A DNA stretch of 47,450 nucleotides. Source: an uncultured beta proteobacterium. Its GTDB lineage: Bacteria; Pseudomonadota; Gammaproteobacteria; Burkholderiales; Burkholderiaceae_C. The translations under genes were made by a program, and so were the position numbers. The first letter of the stretch is position 1. Every line of letters starts with the position of its first letter. Location: contig CAIMSP010000096.1 in the NCBI GenBank assembly GCA_903844215.1, positions 1 to 47,450 on the forward strand, written 5' to 3'. Positions 41,303-47,450 of this stretch are shown one piece after another. Under the pieces are notes generated by a model. That model worked only from the letters and a program-made list of their open reading frames with translations, ran no database searches and was not told the origin of the DNA.

Positions 41303-42625
41303 ATGAAACCGATTCAAGTAGGCCTTCTGGGCATTGGCACCGTGGGCAGCGGCGTGTTCAACGTATTGCAGCGCAATCAACAGGAGATTCGCCGCCGTGC
41401 CGGTCGCGGCATTGAGATCAGCATGGTGGCTGACCTGGATGTGGCGCGGGCCCGGTCGCTGGTCGCAGCGGATACCAAGGTCGTGAACGACGCGCGCGCC
41501 GTCATCGCCAATCCCGACATTGACATCGTGATCGAACTGATCGGCGGCTATGGCATCGCGCGCAAGCTGGTGCTCGAGGCCATCGAAGCCGGCAAGCATG
41601 TGGTCACGGCCAACAAGGCCTTGCTGGCCGTGCATGGCACGGAAATTTTTGCGGCGGCGCATAAGAAGGGTGTGATGGTCGCCTTTGAAGCCGCTGTGGC
41701 CGGTGGTATCCCGATCATCAAGGCGCTGCGCGAGGGCTTGACGGCCAATCGCATCCAGTGGGTGGCGGGCATCATCAATGGCACGACCAATTTCATCCTG
41801 AGCGAGATGCGCGACAAGGGCCTGGACTTTGCGGCAGCGCTCAAGGACGCACAGGCGCTGGGCTACGCCGAAGCCGATCCGACCTTCGACATCGAGGGGG
41901 TGGACGCGGCGCACAAGGTCACGCTGATGTCGGCCATCGCCTTTGGCATTCCGGTGCAGTTCGACAAGGCCTATGTCGAAGGCATCAGCCAATTGGCGGC
42001 GCAGGACATTCGCTATGCCGAGCAGCTGGGCTACCGCATCAAGCTGTTGGGCATCACCAAGCAGACGGCCAAGGGCATCGAGCTGCGCGTGCATCCCAGC
42101 CTGGTGCCGGCCAAGCGCCTCATCGCCAACGTCGAAGGCGCAATGAACGCCGTGATGGTGCAGGGTGACGCCGTGGGCACGACGCTGTACTACGGCAAGG
42201 GCGCGGGCTCCGAGCCGACCGCCAGCGCCGTCATCGCCGACCTGGTGGACATCACGCGGCTGCACACCGCCGACGCCGAGCACCGCGTGCCGCACCTGGC
42301 CTTCCAGCCCGACGCCATGAGCGAAGCGCCGGTGCTGGCCATGGGCGAGGTGGTGACGAGCTACTACCTGCGGCTGCGCGTGGCCGATCAGGCCGGCGTG
42401 CTGGCCAAGGTCACGGGCATTCTGGCGCAGGCCGACATCAGCATCGACGCCGTGCTGCAGCGCGAAGCGGACGAGGTCGGCGGTGAGGGCTCCACCCAAA
42501 CCGACGTCATCATCCTGACGCACGACTGCGTCGAAGCCCGCATGAACGCGGCGCTGGCCCAGATGCAGGCGCTGCCCACGGTGCTCGCGCCCATCGTGCG
42601 CATCCGCAAGGAAGAGCTCGCCTGA
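41303..42625 (+). CDS. hom: Homoserine dehydrogenase with ACT domain
   Basis: The protein has 440 residues. It reduces aspartate semialdehyde to homoserine. NAD(P)-binding GLLGIGTVGSGVFNVLQRN is at the N-terminus. VTANKALLAVHG, GGIPIIKALREGLTANRIQWVAGIINGTTNFIL and the catalytic GYAEADPTFDIEGVDAAHKVTLM are family signatures. A C-terminal ACT domain (YYLRLRVADQAGVLAKVTGILAQADISIDAVLQ) gives threonine feedback in relatives. The stop overlaps the thrC ATG (TGATG). Confidence 0.98.
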   Translation: MKPIQVGLLGIGTVGSGVFNVLQRNQQEIRRRAGRGIEISMVADLDVARARSLVAADTKVVNDARAVIANPDIDIVIELIGGYGIARKLVLEAIEAGKHVVTANKALLAVHGTEIFAAAHKKGVMVAFEAAVAGGIPIIKALREGLTANRIQWVAGIINGTTNFILSEMRDKGLDFAAALKDAQALGYAEADPTFDIEGVDAAHKVTLMSAIAFGIPVQFDKAYVEGISQLAAQDIRYAEQLGYRIKLLGITKQTAKGIELRVHPSLVPAKRLIANVEGAMNAVMVQGDAVGTTLYYGKGAGSEPTASAVIADLVDITRLHTADAEHRVPHLAFQPDAMSEAPVLAMGEVVTSYYLRLRVADQAGVLAKVTGILAQADISIDAVLQREADEVGGEGSTQTDVIILTHDCVEARMNAALAQMQALPTVLAPIVRIRKEELA

Positions 42626-44133
42626 TGCGCTACTTCTCCACCCGCGGCCATCCCGAACGCCGTCGCTTTTGCGAAATCCTGCTCGAAGGACTGGCGCCCG
42701 ACGGCGGCCTGTACTTGCCCGAAAGCTACCCGCAAGTGGACGCCGATACCCTGGCGCGCTGGCGCTTGGTGTACCGCGACAGCGGCTACGCCGACCTGGC
42801 GTTCGAGGTGCTGTCGCTCTACATCGACGACATCCCGGCGGAGGATTTGCGCGCGATTTGCCGCAAGACCTACACGCAGGCGGTTTTTGGCTCGAAGGAA
42901 ATCGTTCCGCTCAAGCCGCTGCAAGCCGGTCTGTACCTTGAAGCTCTGTCCAACGGCCCGACGCTGGCCTTCAAGGACATGGCGATGCAGTTGCTGGGCA
43001 ACTTGTTCGAGTACGAACTGGCGCGGCGCGGCGAGGAGCTCAATATCCTGGGCGCGACCAGCGGCGACACCGGCAGCGCGGCCGAATATGCCATGCGCGG
43101 CAAGAAGGGCGTGCGCGTCTTCATGACCTCGCCCTATGGCCGCATGAGCCCGTTCCAGCAGGCACAGATGTTCAGCCTGATGGACGAGAACATCCATAAC
43201 ATCGCCGTGGACGGCGTGTTCGACGACTGCCAGGATCTGGTGAAAGCCGTGTCCAACGATCTCGCGTTCAAGCGCCAGTACCAAATCGGCACCGTCAACT
43301 CCATCAACTGGGCGCGCCTCATGGCGCAGGTGGTGTACTACTTCGCCGGCTACTTCCAGGCAACAAGCCCTCACCCTCGGGGAGATGGAACAGACGCAAC
43401 CGACTTGGGCTTAACCCCTCTTTCTATGGAACAGGGCGGGGCTGAGGGTGGCCTTGCTCAGAAGGTCAGTTTTGCCGTGCCCTCGGGCAACTTCGGCAAC
43501 GTCTGCGCCGGCCATGTGGCGCGCATGATGGGCTTGCCCGTGGTGCAGTTGGTGGTGGCGACGAACGAGAACGATGTGCTCGACGAGTTCTTTCGCACCG
43601 GTGTCTATCGCGTGCGCAGCAGCGCCGACACGCATGAGACCTCGAGCCCGTCCATGGACATTTCCAAGGCGTCCAACTTCGAGCGCTTCGTGTTCGACCT
43701 GTTGGGGCGGGATGCGGCCAAGACCCAGGATCTGTTTGGCGCGCGCTTGAGCCAACAGGGCTTTTTTGATTTGAGCGCCGACCCGGCCTTCAAGGACGCG
43801 GCGCAGCGCTACGGTTTCGTCAGCGGCACCAGCTGCCACGCCGACCGTCTGGCGAGCATGCGGCAGACCTATGACGATTGGGGTCTGATGATCGACACCC
43901 ACACGGCCGACGGCCTGAAAGTGGCGCGCGAGCATCTGCAGCCGGGGGTTCCGATGATCGTGCTGGAAACGGCGCTGCCGATCAAGTTTGCCCAGACCAT
44001 CGTCGAGGCGCTAGGCCGTGAGCCGGACCGGCCTGCGCGCTTCGTCGGCATCGAAGCCCTGCCCAAGCGCGTCACGCGCATGGCGGCCGACGTGGCGCAG
44101 ATCAAGACCTACATCACCGAGCACTGCCAGTGA
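42625..44133 (+). CDS. thrC: Threonine synthase with an in-frame insertion
   Basis: The protein has 502 residues. It makes threonine from O-phosphohomoserine with PLP. MRYFSTRGHPERRRFCEILLEGLAPDGGLYLPE, the PLP lysine in PTLAFKDMAMQLLG, GATSGDTGSAAEYAM and VPSGNFGNVCAGHVARMMGLP are typical. Between GYFQAT and QKVSFAVPSG there is an extra stretch, residues 248-278 (SPHPRGDG...EGGLA), absent from the family; without it the length would be a normal 471. The frame is kept and downstream motifs are intact, so activity is plausible. It is coupled to hom. Confidence 0.96.
   Translation: MRYFSTRGHPERRRFCEILLEGLAPDGGLYLPESYPQVDADTLARWRLVYRDSGYADLAFEVLSLYIDDIPAEDLRAICRKTYTQAVFGSKEIVPLKPLQAGLYLEALSNGPTLAFKDMAMQLLGNLFEYELARRGEELNILGATSGDTGSAAEYAMRGKKGVRVFMTSPYGRMSPFQQAQMFSLMDENIHNIAVDGVFDDCQDLVKAVSNDLAFKRQYQIGTVNSINWARLMAQVVYYFAGYFQATSPHPRGDGTDATDLGLTPLSMEQGGAEGGLAQKVSFAVPSGNFGNVCAGHVARMMGLPVVQLVVATNENDVLDEFFRTGVYRVRSSADTHETSSPSMDISKASNFERFVFDLLGRDAAKTQDLFGARLSQQGFFDLSADPAFKDAAQRYGFVSGTSCHADRLASMRQTYDDWGLMIDTHTADGLKVAREHLQPGVPMIVLETALPIKFAQTIVEALGREPDRPARFVGIEALPKRVTRMAADVAQIKTYITEHCQ
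43366..43458 (+). repeat. 93-bp in-frame palindromic (REP-like) insertion inside thrC
   Basis: The insert begins with CCCTCACCCTCGGGG and ends with GGGGCTGAGGGTGG; CCCTCA (43368-43373) and TGAGGG (43443-43448) are inverted. A 9-bp direct repeat, ATGGAACAG, occurs at 43385-43393 and 43426-43434. The style recalls the 'SPHPNPLPEGEG' palindromes scattered in many beta- and gammaproteobacteria. It is a multiple of three and contains no stop in the thrC frame. Confidence 0.8.
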
Positions 44134-44173
44134 AGCGCGGCGATCCATCGGGCAAGGCAAGCGGGGGCTGTCC

Positions 44174-44707
44174 ATGAACGTGGTGGGCATTGCGGGCTAT
44201 TCGGGGTCGGGCAAGACGACGCTCGTGGAGCAGCTCATTCCGGCGCTGAAACGCCGTGGCCTGCGCGTCTCCGTGGTGAAGCACGCACACCATCATTTCG
44301 ATATTGATCAGGTCGGCAAGGACACCTGGCGGCACCGCGAGGCGGGCGCTTTCGAGGTCGTGGTGGCGTCGGACAAGCGGCTCGCGCTGATGCGCGAATT
44401 CGAACGCCCGGGCGCGCTTTCGGCCCACCATTTGATTGCCGAGCTGTACGCGCAGGTGGATTGGGTCATCGTCGAAGGATTCAAGCAAAGCGATCTGCTC
44501 AAGATCGAGGTCTGGCGCCACGCCAGCGGCAAACCGGCGCGCTACCCGGACGATGACTTCGTCGTGGCCATCGCCACCGACAGTCCCCAGGCGCTGCCGG
44601 AATCGACCGAACGTCCGGTGCTGGACTTGAACGACGCCGAAGCGGTTGCCGTGTGGCTGCTAAGTCAGGGCGAGCGCTTTGACTACAAGGCCGAGCTCTA
44701 CCTATGA
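44174..44707 (+). CDS. mobB: Molybdopterin-guanine dinucleotide biosynthesis adaptor MobB
   Basis: The protein has 177 residues. Walker A is GIAGYSGSGKTTLVEQLIPAL at the very N-terminus. VVKHAHHHFDIDQVGKDTWRHREAGA and WVIVEGFKQSDLLKIEVWR are MobB signatures. The GTP-binding protein assists MobA or MoeA in cofactor maturation. The ATG at 44174 is chosen because it starts at the first beta-strand; the upstream frame overlaps thrC. The stop overlaps moeA by 4 nt. Confidence 0.95.
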   Translation: MNVVGIAGYSGSGKTTLVEQLIPALKRRGLRVSVVKHAHHHFDIDQVGKDTWRHREAGAFEVVVASDKRLALMREFERPGALSAHHLIAELYAQVDWVIVEGFKQSDLLKIEVWRHASGKPARYPDDDFVVAIATDSPQALPESTERPVLDLNDAEAVAVWLLSQGERFDYKAELYL

Positions 44708-45963
44708 AACCGACCCGCCCGCCGTTGAAATCCCTGGACGAGGCCTTGGCGGAACTGCTGGCGCAGGCGCTGCCGCTGCCGGGGTCGGTCGAACTCGACA
44801 CCTTCGACGCCGACGGTCGGGTGCTGGCGCAGGATCTGAGATCCGAGCTGCAGGTGCCGCCGCAGGACAACAGTTCCATGGATGGCTACGCCTTGTGTTG
44901 CGCCGACCTCGACAGCGCAGGCGGGGTGCTCACGGTGACGCAGCGCATTCCTGCTGGCAGTACGGGCCTTGCCCTGGAGCGCGGCTGCGCGGCGCGCATC
45001 TTCACCGGGGCACCGATTCCCGCCGGCGCCGACGCGGTGGTGATGCAGGAAGACTGCGAAGCCTTTTGCTCGACTGGGGCGACGGGCGCAACGGGCGCGC
45101 TGGACCAGGTGCGCATTCTGGTCCGACCTCAGCCCGGTCAGTGGATCCGCCGCGCCGGTGAAGACGTGCGCCGCGGCGCGGTCGTTTTGCACGCCGGCAC
45201 ACGCCTGACAGCGGCCGCTCTGGGCTTGGCCGCGAGCATCGGTCTGGACCGCCTGGTGCTGGCGCGAGCCCCGCGCGTGGCCTTGTTTTCTACCGGCGAC
45301 GAACTCGTCATGCCGGGCGCCATTGCACCCCAACAGATGCGACCGGGCGCGATCTACAACTCGAACCGCTTCTTTCTGCGCGCCCTGCTGAAGCGCCTGG
45401 GCTGCGAGGTCAGCGACTACGGCATCGTGCCGGATCAGCGCGCGGCCACGGAGCAAGCGCTGCGTGATGCGTCCCGCAGTCACGATTTGATTCTCACCAG
45501 CGGCGGCGTCTCGGTCGGCGAGGAAGACCATATCAAACCGGCGGTGCAGGCGCTGGGCGAGCTCAATCTGTGGCAGATCGCGATCAAGCCGGGCAAGCCC
45601 TTTGCCTATGGCCGGGTCGGGACGACACATTTCATCGGGCTGCCGGGCAACCCGGTTTCCAGCTACATCACCTTCTTGCTGCTGGTGCGTCCGTTTTTGC
45701 TCAAGCTGCAGGGCGTGCGCGCGCTGCAGACTCAGGCGCAGACCTTGCCGGCCCACTTCGATTGGCCGCGGGCCGACCCGCGACGCGAATTTCTGCGCGT
45801 GCGGCGCAACGCTGCAGGCGGGCTGGAGCTGTTTGCCAATCAGAGCTCGGGCGTCTTGACCTCGGCCGTCTGGGGCGACGGGCTGGTTGATAATCCGCCC
45901 GGACGGCGCATCGCGCAAGGCGATGCGGTCCAGTTCATTTCTTTTGCGGAGTTCTTGGCATGA
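44704..45963 (+). CDS. moeA: Molybdopterin molybdenumtransferase MoeA
   Basis: The protein has 419 residues. It inserts molybdenum into adenylated molybdopterin. PPQDNSSMDGYALCCADL (the conserved DNSAMDGYA), RIFTGAPIPAGADAVVMQED, ALFSTGDELVMPG, IYNSNRFFLRALLKRLG, LTSGGVSVGEEDHIKPAV and GLPGNPVSSYITFLLLVRPFL follow the family order. It is overlapped at both ends by mobB and moaD (4 nt each), indicating one operon. Confidence 0.97.
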   Translation: MKPTRPPLKSLDEALAELLAQALPLPGSVELDTFDADGRVLAQDLRSELQVPPQDNSSMDGYALCCADLDSAGGVLTVTQRIPAGSTGLALERGCAARIFTGAPIPAGADAVVMQEDCEAFCSTGATGATGALDQVRILVRPQPGQWIRRAGEDVRRGAVVLHAGTRLTAAALGLAASIGLDRLVLARAPRVALFSTGDELVMPGAIAPQQMRPGAIYNSNRFFLRALLKRLGCEVSDYGIVPDQRAATEQALRDASRSHDLILTSGGVSVGEEDHIKPAVQALGELNLWQIAIKPGKPFAYGRVGTTHFIGLPGNPVSSYITFLLLVRPFLLKLQGVRALQTQAQTLPAHFDWPRADPRREFLRVRRNAAGGLELFANQSSGVLTSAVWGDGLVDNPPGRRIAQGDAVQFISFAEFLA

Positions 45964-46211
45964 AGGTCACGCTCAGGTATTTCGCCTCGATCCGCGAGGC
46001 CATGGGCGCCTCCAGCGAGGTGCTGGAGACGAACGCCGCCACGCTGGGCGAGCTGCGCGACGACCTGCTGTCGCGCCAGGGCGCGCACACCCAGGCGCTG
46101 GCGCGCGGCAAGGCGGTGCGCCTGGCCTTGAACCAGGTCATGAGCGACGAGTCGGCGCTGCTGCTCGATGGCTGCGAGGTGGCGTTCTTTCCACCGGTGA
46201 CGGGGGGCTGA
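45960..46211 (+). CDS. moaD: Molybdopterin synthase small subunit MoaD
   Basis: The protein has 83 residues with a ubiquitin-like fold. MKVTLRYFASIREAMGASSE is typical, and the C-terminal VAFFPPVTGG ends in the Gly-Gly that is thiocarboxylated to donate sulfur. The ATG overlaps the moeA stop and moaE follows after 2 nt. Confidence 0.97.
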   Translation: MKVTLRYFASIREAMGASSEVLETNAATLGELRDDLLSRQGAHTQALARGKAVRLALNQVMSDESALLLDGCEVAFFPPVTGG

Positions 46212-46213
46212 AG

Positions 46214-46693
46214 ATGGGCCACCGGGTCTCGATTCAGAGCCAAGACTTTGACCTGAGCCAGGAGCTGCAGACGCTGCGCCTGGGCGACCAGCGCGTGGGC
46301 GCGGTCTGCAGCTTCATCGGCACGGTGCGTGACCGCAGCCCCGGCCAGGCGGGCAGCATCCGCAGCATGGAGTTGGAGCACTACCCGGGCATGACCGAAA
46401 AGGCGATCGATGCCATGATCGACCTGGCCATGGCCCGCTTTGACATCTTTGGCGCGCGCGTCGTGCACCGCGTCGGTGTGCTGCAGCCGCTGGACCAGAT
46501 CGTGCTGGTGGCGGTGACATCGGCCCACCGGGGCGAGAGCTTCCAGGCCTGCGAATTTCTGATGGACTACCTCAAGACCCAGGCGCCTTTTTGGAAGAAG
46601 GAGCAAACGCCTCAGGGCGCGCGCTGGGTCGATGCGCGGGTCAGCGACGATCAGGCGCTGGCGCGCTGGGGCATCAAGGCAGCCAACGGCTGA
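46214..46693 (+). CDS. moaE: Molybdopterin synthase catalytic subunit MoaE
   Basis: The protein has 159 residues from the ATG at 46214, two bases after moaD; the long upstream frame to 45887 overlaps moaD and is rejected. VGAVCSFIGTVRDRS, LEHYPGMTEKAIDAMID, RVVHRVGVLQPLDQIVLVAVTSAHRGESFQACEFLMDYLKTQAPFWKKE hold the conserved Arg, His and Lys residues. With MoaD it converts precursor Z to molybdopterin. It is the last gene of the Moco unit. Confidence 0.97.
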   Translation: MGHRVSIQSQDFDLSQELQTLRLGDQRVGAVCSFIGTVRDRSPGQAGSIRSMELEHYPGMTEKAIDAMIDLAMARFDIFGARVVHRVGVLQPLDQIVLVAVTSAHRGESFQACEFLMDYLKTQAPFWKKEQTPQGARWVDARVSDDQALARWGIKAANG

Positions 46694-46744
46694 CTGGCTG
46701 GGCGTCGGCCGGGCCCTGCGCTTGCCGCGACGGCTGGAAAGGGC

Positions 46745-47308
46745 TTATTGCAAGTAGCGCGTCCCGGCCGCGCCATGACCCTCGTCGGCGCTCCCCGGGT
46801 GCGAGCCATCCTGCGCCGCGCCGGACAAGTTCCACTGGGCTTTCACCAGCGCGGCTTGCAGCAGGTGGACCAAGCCGTGCAACATGGCCGACTCCATCGC
46901 CACCTGAAATCCGCGCGGCTCCTGCTGCTGCGGCAGACGCTCCTCAAAACCGATCTGCAGTTGGCCCTGGTCTTGCACGCTCAGGTTCATTTGCGTCACC
47001 ACCAGGGGCTCCGAGCCCAGCGGCAGCTTGGCGGACTCGTCCTTGAACGGCGTGGCGAAGTCGGACTGCTCCAGCACCTCGGCGCGCCGGAGGTCGGTCA
47101 GCATGCGCCGCGAGGCTTCGCTGCGGTCGGACAAAGGGGTCTTTCTGGACTCCAGGTGGCCCACCGATTCCTGCAGCGGCTCCCACACCCGCGACAGCAT
47201 GCGCCGCGTCAGCCACAGGCGCAGTTCCTCTTCGGCGCTGGTGTTGAAGCGCACCAAGATGCGGTCGTGCTCATCCACGTAGGTGACGGAAAGTTGGCGA
47301 ATGTCCAT
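46745..47308 (-). CDS. Conserved-type hypothetical protein next to clpB
   Basis: The protein has 187 residues from the ATG at 47308 (MDIRQLSVTYVDEHDRILVRFNT). The N-terminal 70 residues read like a compact domain (EEELRLWLTRRMLSRVWEPL); the middle is charged; GFEERLPQQQEPRGFQVAMESAMLHGLVHLLQAALVKAQWNLSG is a likely helical C-terminal part. It has no membrane segment or cysteine motif. I recognise no function. It is divergent from clpB (80 bp) and shares the heat-shock promoter region. Confidence 0.78.
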   Translation of the reverse strand: MDIRQLSVTYVDEHDRILVRFNTSAEEELRLWLTRRMLSRVWEPLQESVGHLESRKTPLSDRSEASRRMLTDLRRAEVLEQSDFATPFKDESAKLPLGSEPLVVTQMNLSVQDQGQLQIGFEERLPQQQEPRGFQVAMESAMLHGLVHLLQAALVKAQWNLSGAAQDGSHPGSADEGHGAAGTRYLQ

Positions 47309-47337
47309 GTTGATTATTCTAGACCTGTGCCCGTGCA

Positions 47338-47365
47338 CTTGAAATGCGCGGGATGGGCCTTAGCT
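47338..47365 (+). promoter_or_regulatory. Probable sigma-32 heat-shock promoter of clpB
   Basis: CTTGAAA (47338-47344) is a perfect sigma-32 -35 element. Thirteen nucleotides later CCTTAGCT is a modest match to the CCCCATNT-type -10. It lies about 25 nt before the clpB start, where a heat-shock promoter is expected. Confidence 0.6.
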
Positions 47366-47388
47366 GCAAAGCAGATTGGAGAACCGCG

Positions 47389-47450
47389 ATGCGTATGGAA
47401 AAACTCACCACCAAGTTTCAGGAAGCCCTGAGCGAGGCACAGACCTTGGC
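47389..47450 (+). CDS. clpB: Chaperone ClpB, N-terminal part (runs off the window)
   Basis: Only 20 codons are visible: MRMEKLTTKFQEALSEAQTL. This matches the ClpB N-domain start (E. coli [20 protein letters not shown]) and the TTGGAG RBS precedes it. ClpB is the disaggregase working with DnaK. The rest lies outside the window. The upstream sigma-32-like promoter agrees with the assignment. Confidence 0.85.
   Translation, partial: MRMEKLTTKFQEALSEAQTL

Noticed and set aside
1..47450. tRNA, rRNA, CRISPR array, insertion sequence or prophage
   Set aside because: No cloverleaf ending in CCA, no regularly spaced repeat-spacer array, and no transposase, integrase or phage protein was recognised on either strand. 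A tRNAscan and IS search would be needed to be certain.

Overview
The window looks like a chromosomal segment of a GC-rich betaproteobacterium. Gene content and order (tolB-pal-cpoB, rpsF-priB-rpsR-rplI-dnaB, hom-thrC followed by molybdopterin genes and clpB) fit Burkholderiales, most likely a Comamonadaceae-type organism. This placement rests on remembered synteny and protein style, not on a search. No rRNA, tRNA, CRISPR array, transposase or prophage gene was recognised.

Region 1 (about 1-27 kb) is dominated by phosphate-starvation biology. It holds the start of a phosphonate-type ABC ATPase gene and two paralogous small membrane proteins of possible Mpo1-like type (677-1285 and 12670-13287). 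A lipid-flavoured cluster follows: class III aminotransferase, phosphatidylserine decarboxylase, GT4 glycosyltransferase, LplT-like transporter and UDP-glucose dehydrogenase. Then come a TatT-DctP-DctQM TRAP transporter, a small His/Ala-rich acidic protein, a YkgJ-like cysteine protein and an alpha/beta hydrolase. Next are the ppx-ppk2-CorA/ZntB-like group and finally pstS-pstS-pstC-pstA-pstB-phoU-phoB-phoR. Reading the promoters by eye gives six good and four weaker Pho boxes (7+4+7 direct repeats of CTGTCAT/C). In nearly all cases a -10-like hexamer lies exactly 10 nt downstream. The boxes tie the glycosyltransferase, ugd-lplT, both Mpo1-like paralogs, the small acidic protein, ppx-ppk2 and pst-pho genes into one predicted PhoB regulon.

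The most interesting proposal is that the 1.3-8 kb cluster is a PhoB-controlled membrane-lipid remodelling system. Ugd would supply UDP-glucuronate and the GT4 enzyme would make a phosphorus-free glycolipid. LplT, Psd and the aminotransferase would handle the phospholipid or amino-lipid side, and the two Mpo1-like proteins may act on fatty acyl chains. This is inference from families plus shared operators.

Region 2 (about 26.8-47.4 kb) is mostly core metabolism and housekeeping: an integral membrane glycosyltransferase-like protein, L31 type B, Tol-Pal, TcdA, the S6/PriB/S18/L9/DnaB operon, a PIN-PhoH ATPase, Bcp, an Mth938-like protein, AlaA, a DUF1176-like protein, threonine biosynthesis, molybdenum cofactor genes and the beginning of clpB. 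Oddities here are a probable AUU start codon for priB, a 93-bp in-frame palindromic insertion in thrC, and a dispersed composite palindrome (CATGAAAG-N6-CTTTCA core, four copies). One copy of that palindrome overlaps the start codon of the membrane glycosyltransferase-like gene.
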